Source: an uncultured Ruminococcus sp.
GTDB taxonomy: Bacteria > Bacillota > Clostridia > Oscillospirales > Acutalibacteraceae
Assembly: GCA_951800855.1 (NCBI GenBank)
Contig: CATOLC010000039.1
Location: forward strand, 1 to 7,478
Direction: 5' to 3'
DNA: 7,478 bases
Program-made: the position numbers and the translations under genes
Shown here: one piece after another, positions 3,916-7,478 of the stretch
How positions within the stretch are numbered: position 1 is the stretch's first letter
Layout: each line of letters opens with the position of its first letter
The notes under the pieces: generated by a model
Databases searched by the model: none
The model's input: only the letters and a program-made list of their open reading frames with translations
Told to the model about the DNA's origin: nothing

Positions 3916-6876
3916 CTATCTTGATTTTTGACTAACGTCAAAGATTACATTGCAGTTGAAATACGGTTCCCCTCTTTTACTCTTTCTAAGATGCCATACA
4001 TCCCGTAAAGTATTATAACCTCCCACAGTATTACCATTAGTATCAATTAATTCCAAACGGGTGTGAGATAAGATCCCATCATCACCGTCAAGAACCCCGA
4101 ACTTGCCGTTGCCTTTTACTGTAGAATACCAATTTTGAAACGCATGCCTAAAGTTCTGATTTCCCAACAAAGCGTTACCGAACAGGCCGGGGCTGCCGGG
4201 AGCAAAACCCAAAGCATCTTTCACGGGCAACATAGGGTGTGTTATTTTAGCCTCAACGTAGCTCAGAACCCCGCTCTCCTGTTTGTTAGTCAACCGCAAC
4301 CGCATAATAGAACCGCTCTTACAAACATCAGCTTCCCCACTTGAGGTGGTCGAACCTTCCGGACTGCTGGATTCGGTCGAGTCGATAGCTCTAGCATACA
4401 GTCTTTGAGCACCCGACTTTATAATGGGCAGGCCAGGTTCCAATATTTTTGTCATCGATTCATCAGTATATATACTGAATTTGCAGCCATACTTATTCAT
4501 CAATACATCAGCAATTTGCTCAACGGTACCATTCGAGTCAAAAGAAGCCCAACAATTCTCTATCTTTCCATCCTTAAGACGGCAGGACACATTAATTTTA
4601 TATTTCTTAGTAGAAGAACTAGTCTTATCAACAGCGGGCCGGTCAGACCCAGCACCGGTCTTCCTCCCGAACCGATGCGTTGGTCTCGAAGAGGTATCAG
4701 GCTTCTTGGGCGAACCTGCCGGACTGCTGGATCCAGTCAGGTCGATAGCTCTAGCATACAATATTCTGTAATCAGGCCAACTATCCTTCAGATCCTTCTT
4801 AGCTTGTTTAATGGTCATGTCGGGTGTCAACTCATGTTTCATCGATTCATCAGTATATATACTGAATTTGCAGCCATACTTATTCATTAATACATCAGCA
4901 ATTTGCTTAACGGTACCATTCAAGTCATATATAACATTACATCTAGTCTCCTGCCCAGCCGGGTCTTTGTAGTGCACGTTAACATAATCTTTTTTAGGCG
5001 CAACAGACCCGGCCTTCGCTCCTGGAGAGACCTTCGAGCTGGAAGAGGTAGCAGGATTCTTGGTCGAACCGGCCTTTACTGTAAATAAAGCATACAATTT
5101 ATTGTCGGCCAGCACTCCATGATCCCGAGCCTCTGCTATTGTCAAATTTTCTTCTAGTGAGTTCTTCATATCTCTGTCAGCATAAAATTTCAATTCTATA
5201 TTCTTTAGTCCATATTTGCTGAAATAGTTCATCCAAACATTTGTCCATTGGATAGATACGTTATTCAGAGCTATTAACTTCTGCTCTTCAGGATGACATG
5301 TAACCTGAATGACGCCAGAGCGTTCATCCGGACCTTTCCAGTTCAACTCAATAGTCGAAGTATCGCCAGAATCCCCGCCGGCTCTCTTAGATGCAGTAGT
5401 ATCACCAGCCCGGCTGGAAGTCGACGAAGAATCAACCGTTCTAGTCTTAGGCATTATACTTTTTTTGACGCTTCGCGACTTCACCATAGAGTTTGAAAGA
5501 TGCTGCGAGCCCGAGTTATTAGTGGCAGTAGTAGTATTACCAGACCTGCCGGCAGGGACGGAAGGAGCCGTTTTCGCTTTATATTCTAGTACTACATCCA
5601 CAACCCGCGACCCCGTATGGACAGAAAGTAATGCTTCACTCAATTCAGGTTCCGTACTATCCGTAAAGTCAGTATTCTTGTGGAATATCGAACTAACGTT
5701 CAAGACTTTCGGGTCAAACACCGGAGCAGCTCCATTTATCCCGGCTCCTGCCTTGGATATATACCATTTTTTAAATTCATCAGTTACGTCCGAAGTATTG
5801 TAGCAATCTTTCATTTTGTTCAGAACTATATCCTTCAATTTCCTATTACCATCATCTGAAATCTCCATAGGTTGTTTTAGCGCGATATAGGGAGGCTCAC
5901 CAACATCAAGCCTAATATACACTTTTGTAGGTCCCAAAGCTGGCGACAGAAACGAACCCGAACCCCGAGTACTTTTGCCCGACTTGCCAGCCGCACTATT
6001 CATCTGAAGCGCCACTGCCAGGCGTTGATGTTTGACAGGCATATCATTCAACGCAGCAAACACATCAGCTTCGGCTGCCTTTCTCCAATTTTTCACTTCC
6101 GGCCCACCAGGACCACCTATACACACGGACTGGAACATGAAGTCCAAACTATCAAAGTTCGGACAGGAGTCACCTCCGGAGACCGCCCCGGCAGTGCAGC
6201 ACCAGTCGGAAAAAGACCTGATATCGTTGCTACCGTTATAGATTGTTTTCAGGAAATCCATAAACACATCCGTAAACTTAAAGCTACTTTTCGGATGGAT
6301 CTCCATCTCAAACTTTTTAGTGAAATCCTGTACTGTGCTACCATCCGCAGAGCAAAAAATTATAACATCAAAGTTTCTAGCTTTACTCGGCACCGCAGAA
6401 GGCGACGCCGAGCTTGAAGCTGTTTGACTCTCCGGAAATTTAGTTTGCCTAAGTCCCACCGCTAGTTTTAGCTTGTGTAACGCTTGTTTCTGATCACGAC
6501 TAAGGTCTTTGTTATTTTTAACATAATCTACACGCTTTTGAAATTTGCGAGCAAAGGTTTCATAATTCGTCTTATTAAATTCCTTATTATTGGAATCCTT
6601 AATAAAAGAGTTGTGCATTTTTACAATTAACTCGGAATAAGGCATTTTCTGATATGCTTCCGGGTTCTCTTTAGTCGATTCAAATTCAGTGTTGCAATTA
6701 ACATCCTCGTAATGAACCAAAGTGAATTTGTTACTTTTATCGAATACATTAGTTTGGCTAGTCCCACTCAATGGGCAATGATTTAACTTTTGCTTGAAGC
6801 TAGCTTTTACTCCAAAGACTTTTTCACTTACATCCTTCCAACTATTTATGTCGTCTGATTTTACCCAACCTGCCAT
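3916..6876 (-). CDS. Large modular protein with repeated ubiquitin-like (beta-grasp-like) domains, unknown function
   Basis: This protein of about 986 residues is not one I recognise. Counting from the chosen start, it has an N-terminal domain (1-142) that is partly helical. After it come modules A (168-294), B (317-434), C (508-602), D (630-712), E (758-832) and F (855-982). These are separated by Ser/Thr/Gly/Pro-rich linkers; the longest is 435-507 and another lies at 713-757. C, D and E are paralogous: two strands, a helix ending in KYG, then FxxY(A/T)D, a LxxxxTI turn, and a final LYA strand, the order expected of a ubiquitin-like fold. B and F share an FxxWY helix and a following G-rich loop. 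No signal peptide, membrane helix or catalytic motif is visible. The frame is open to an ATG at 6954, but I choose 6876: it has AAAGGAAG 7 bases upstream, while 6954 has no ribosome binding site and lies ~9 bases from the predicted transcript start. Codons 1 to ~165 are AT-rich and the rest GC-rich, unlike the flanking genes. Confidence 0.85.
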   Translation of the reverse strand: MAGWVKSDDINSWKDVSEKVFGVKASFKQKLNHCPLSGTSQTNVFDKSNKFTLVHYEDVNCNTEFESTKENPEAYQKMPYSELIVKMHNSFIKDSNNKEFNKTNYETFARKFQKRVDYVKNNKDLSRDQKQALHKLKLAVGLRQTKFPESQTASSSASPSAVPSKARNFDVIIFCSADGSTVQDFTKKFEMEIHPKSSFKFTDVFMDFLKTIYNGSNDIRSFSDWCCTAGAVSGGDSCPNFDSLDFMFQSVCIGGPGGPEVKNWRKAAEADVFAALNDMPVKHQRLAVALQMNSAAGKSGKSTRGSGSFLSPALGPTKVYIRLDVGEPPYIALKQPMEISDDGNRKLKDIVLNKMKDCYNTSDVTDEFKKWYISKAGAGINGAAPVFDPKVLNVSSIFHKNTDFTDSTEPELSEALLSVHTGSRVVDVVLEYKAKTAPSVPAGRSGNTTTATNNSGSQHLSNSMVKSRSVKKSIMPKTRTVDSSSTSSRAGDTTASKRAGGDSGDTSTIELNWKGPDERSGVIQVTCHPEEQKLIALNNVSIQWTNVWMNYFSKYGLKNIELKFYADRDMKNSLEENLTIAEARDHGVLADNKLYALFTVKAGSTKNPATSSSSKVSPGAKAGSVAPKKDYVNVHYKDPAGQETRCNVIYDLNGTVKQIADVLMNKYGCKFSIYTDESMKHELTPDMTIKQAKKDLKDSWPDYRILYARAIDLTGSSSPAGSPKKPDTSSRPTHRFGRKTGAGSDRPAVDKTSSSTKKYKINVSCRLKDGKIENCWASFDSNGTVEQIADVLMNKYGCKFSIYTDESMTKILEPGLPIIKSGAQRLYARAIDSTESSSPEGSTTSSGEADVCKSGSIMRLRLTNKQESGVLSYVEAKITHPMLPVKDALGFAPGSPGLFGNALLGNQNFRHAFQNWYSTVKGNGKFGVLDGDDGILSHTRLELIDTNGNTVGGYNTLRDVWHLRKSKRGEPYFNCNVIFDVSQKSR
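4351..4400 (-). repeat. 50-base direct repeat, copy 1 (end of module E and linker)
   Basis: It matches 4711-4760 at 45 of 50 bases. It encodes the LYARAID end of module E and the start of the SSSPEGS linker. The offset to its partner is 360 bases, 27 fewer than for the 88-base pair, reflecting the nine-codon difference inside modules D and E. Confidence 0.85.
4381..4605 (-). other. Module E of the large protein (ubiquitin-like repeat)
   Basis: Encodes residues 758-832: strands KYKINVSCRLK and NCWASFDSNG, helix VEQIADVLMNKYG, strand KFSIYTDESM, then LEPGLPI and the final strand RLYARAID. It is the shortest of the three related modules: the part between DESM and LYARAID is nine residues shorter than in module D. 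Residue similarity to D is direct evidence of paralogy. The ubiquitin-like fold is inferred from the strand/helix order only. Confidence 0.6.
4453..4540 (-). repeat. 88-base direct repeat, copy 1 (module E)
   Basis: It matches 4840-4927 at 85 of 88 bases without gaps (differences are C/T, C/T and G/A on the plus strand). It encodes the NGTV(E)QIADVLM...YTDESM core of module E. The offset between copies is 387 bases, a multiple of three. Confidence 0.95.
4711..4760 (-). repeat. 50-base direct repeat, copy 2 (end of module D and linker)
   Basis: Partner of 4351-4400, encoding LYARAIDLTG and SSSPAGS. Together with the 88-base pair it shows that a whole module-plus-linker unit was duplicated in tandem. 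Confidence 0.85.
4741..4989 (-). other. Module D of the large protein (ubiquitin-like repeat)
   Basis: Encodes residues 630-712: strands DYVNVHYKD and RCNVIYDLNG, helix VKQIADVLMNKYG, strand KFSIYTDESM, then LTPDMTIKQAKKDLKD and the final strand ILYARAID. The central 27 residues differ from module E at one position (K for E after NGTV). The LTPDMTIKQA stretch occupies the place of the short turn and helix before the last strand of ubiquitin-like folds. Confidence 0.6.
4840..4927 (-). repeat. 88-base direct repeat, copy 2 (module D)
   Basis: Partner of 4453-4540 with 85 of 88 identical bases, encoding the same core in module D. The nearly silent differences show that the two modules share a recent common origin or have been homogenised by gene conversion. 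Confidence 0.95.
5071..5355 (-). other. Module C of the large protein (diverged ubiquitin-like repeat)
   Basis: Encodes residues 508-602. It aligns with modules D and E through NVWMNYFSKYG (against QIADVLMNKYG), ELKFYADRDM (against CKFSIYTDESM), LEENLTIAEARD (against LTPDMTIKQAKKD) and KLYALF (against ILYARA). It is clearly diverged, so it represents an older duplication than the D/E pair. Confidence 0.55.
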
Positions 6877-6883
6877 ACCGCAT

Positions 6884-6891
6884 CTTCCTTT
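6884..6891 (-). promoter_or_regulatory. Ribosome binding site that fixes the start of the large gene
   Basis: Read on the minus strand this is AAAGGAAG, 7 bases before the ATG at 6876. It is the only good Shine-Dalgarno sequence near the 5' end of the frame, so the 26 in-frame codons upstream (from the ATG at 6954) are probably leader. Within that leader an AATAATT-(5 nt)-AATTATT inverted repeat (6933-6951) could form a small 5' hairpin. Confidence 0.7.
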
Positions 6892-6969
6892 CTGTTGTTT
6901 TCTAAAATCCCCGTCTCCTATCCTAGCCCATAAATAATTCTTGTAATTATTCATAGTATTTATTCTTTA

Positions 6970-6998
6970 ATAATATATAAATATATAATAAATGTCAA
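6970..6998 (-). promoter_or_regulatory. SigA-type promoter of the large modular-protein gene
   Basis: On the minus strand, a perfect TTGACA (6993-6998) is followed by a 17-base spacer and TATTAT (6970-6975). Transcription would start near 6963, leaving a leader of about 87 bases before the ATG at 6876. This near-consensus promoter suggests that the gene is expressed strongly under housekeeping conditions, although other AT-rich hexamers nearby could also serve as -10. Confidence 0.7.
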
Positions 6999-7353
6999 GT
7001 ATTATCTCTTTTTTTATAGTTTAAATTTTAAATAGATTTTTTAATGTGCAATTTAACTCTATTTTGTTCCAAAAACTAACAATTTGCCAATTTTTTGTTT
7101 GATAGTTTTGACACCTAAAAATATAATTCCCGAAAATTATTCTGTGGGAAATAAAAATATTGTTCACATACAGTCCACTTTTTCTAATATCTTCAATCTT
7201 TCCCTCAAGATAGCCTTTCCCAGGCACTCTAGCTAAAAGTGTAAAACTTAAAAGTAGTATTTTATTGAGTTAAAAAGCAAACCCCCTCTTTCTATAAGCC
7301 TTTTGTCTGCTTTTTGCCATCACATCAAAATGAACAACAGGGGAGTGACCAAA
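6999..7353. other. AT-rich intergenic region without a convincing gene
   Basis: A minus-strand frame at 7021-7227 could encode 68 residues from a GTG, but it has no ribosome binding site, no ATG and no recognisable motif. The frame stays open a further 15 codons upstream and reads as a hydrophobic stretch (KILLLSFTLLA) without a usable start. It might be a decayed small secreted-protein gene, or chance. The hairpin at 7272-7315 is listed separately. Nothing else is visible. Confidence 0.4.
7272..7315. terminator. Hairpin with T-runs, likely terminator of the right-edge gene
   Basis: Arms at 7272-7282 (AAAAAGCAAAC) and 7305-7315 (GTCTGCTTTTT) pair at 10 of 11 positions around a 22-base loop. 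On either strand the stem ends in TTTTT, so it could work in both directions. It lies about 40 bases after the stop of the minus-strand frame that enters from the right edge. A mobile-element end is another possible reading. Confidence 0.45.
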
Positions 7354-7478
7354 TTAAAGATAAGGGATAAAATCAATAAGAGAGGCGGCCTTTTTAAGGC
7401 GAGGAAAGCGAGATTTAAATTCCCCGAGTTTATTATAAGCATATACAAAAATATCCATTGCAAATTTAAAAGTACCCA
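7354..7478 (-). CDS. 3' end of a gene cut by the window edge, possibly a transposase
   Basis: The last 40 codons of a minus-strand frame enter from the right edge and stop at TAA (7354-7356). The tail contains AMDIFVYAYNKLGEFKSRF followed by PRLKKAASLIDFIPYL. The pattern of a helix with YNK, a basic stretch and a final hydrophobic SLIDF segment recalls the C-termini of some DDE transposases, but this is a weak impression from a short fragment. It shows coding-like character (G+C at third positions, balanced residues) and is followed by a plausible terminator. Confidence 0.4.
   Translation of the reverse strand, partial: GTFKFAMDIFVYAYNKLGEFKSRFPRLKKAASLIDFIPYL

Noticed and set aside
4405..4890. 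Plus-strand open frames containing a repeated ISIYTEFAAILIH segment
   Set aside because: The repetition is only the antisense image of the 88-base repeat in modules D and E of the minus-strand gene.
4351..4927. CRISPR array
   Set aside because: The repeats are only two copies each, are in frame within a coding region, and their spacing reflects protein modules rather than uniform spacers.
5309..5803. Plus-strand open frame of 164 codons opposite the large gene
   Set aside because: It is antisense to a well-supported coding region whose GC-rich codons make long opposite frames likely. It has no ribosome binding site or plausible domain.
7021..7227. Minus-strand 68-residue frame starting with GTG
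   Set aside because: It has no ribosome binding site, no ATG, no recognisable motif, and a composition typical of random AT-rich DNA. Described as part of the intergenic region.

Overview
The window looks like a piece of a low-GC Bacillota (Firmicutes) chromosome, most likely Clostridia. The gene order M50 site-2-type protease, scpA, scpB, DUF2953 membrane protein, ytfJ/GerW-like sporulation protein is typical of clostridial (for example Oscillospiraceae-type) genomes. Ribosome binding sites are AGGAG/GAGGTG-like and promoters are SigA-like. A ytfJ homologue suggests a spore-forming ancestry. Species cannot be told from the sequence.

Layout. Positions 1-303 are mostly non-coding, perhaps with the last codons of a gene cut by the left edge. 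A small ribbon-helix-helix (CopG/Arc-type) DNA-binding protein follows on the plus strand (304-474), with inverted repeats just upstream that could be its own operator. A strong hairpin (575-619) separates it from the convergent minus-strand operon. That operon is read from a near-consensus promoter at 3677-3705 through M50 protease (2988-3656), scpA (2293-2991), scpB (1690-2223), DUF2953 (1055-1693) and ytfJ (667-1065). Three of its four junctions overlap, which suggests translational coupling. ScpA and ScpB are the kleisin and winged-helix partners of the SMC chromosome-organising complex. The other three products are membrane or sporulation-associated proteins that usually travel with them.

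Upstream of the operon, also on the minus strand, lies the unusual part: a large single-gene unit (CDS 3916-6876, about 986 residues after start correction) with its own promoter (6970-6998) and hairpin terminator (3725-3753). I do not recognise the protein. It is built from several separate globular modules joined by Ser/Thr/Gly/Pro-rich linkers. Three modules (C, D, E) are clear paralogues whose pattern resembles a ubiquitin-like beta-grasp fold, and D and E share an 88-base stretch that is 85/88 identical. Most of the gene and its 3' untranslated region are much richer in G+C (about 50-60% in sampled lines) than the flanking genes (about 20-30%), while its first ~165 codons have the local composition. 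This is the best candidate for a previously undescribed system here: a modular, repeat-expanded, apparently cytoplasmic or non-classically exported protein, possibly acting on a host or a partner.

The right end (6999-7353) is AT-rich and has no convincing gene. A minus-strand reading frame enters from the window edge (7354-7478) and ends with a 40-residue tail that faintly resembles a transposase C-terminus. It is followed by a hairpin at 7272-7315.
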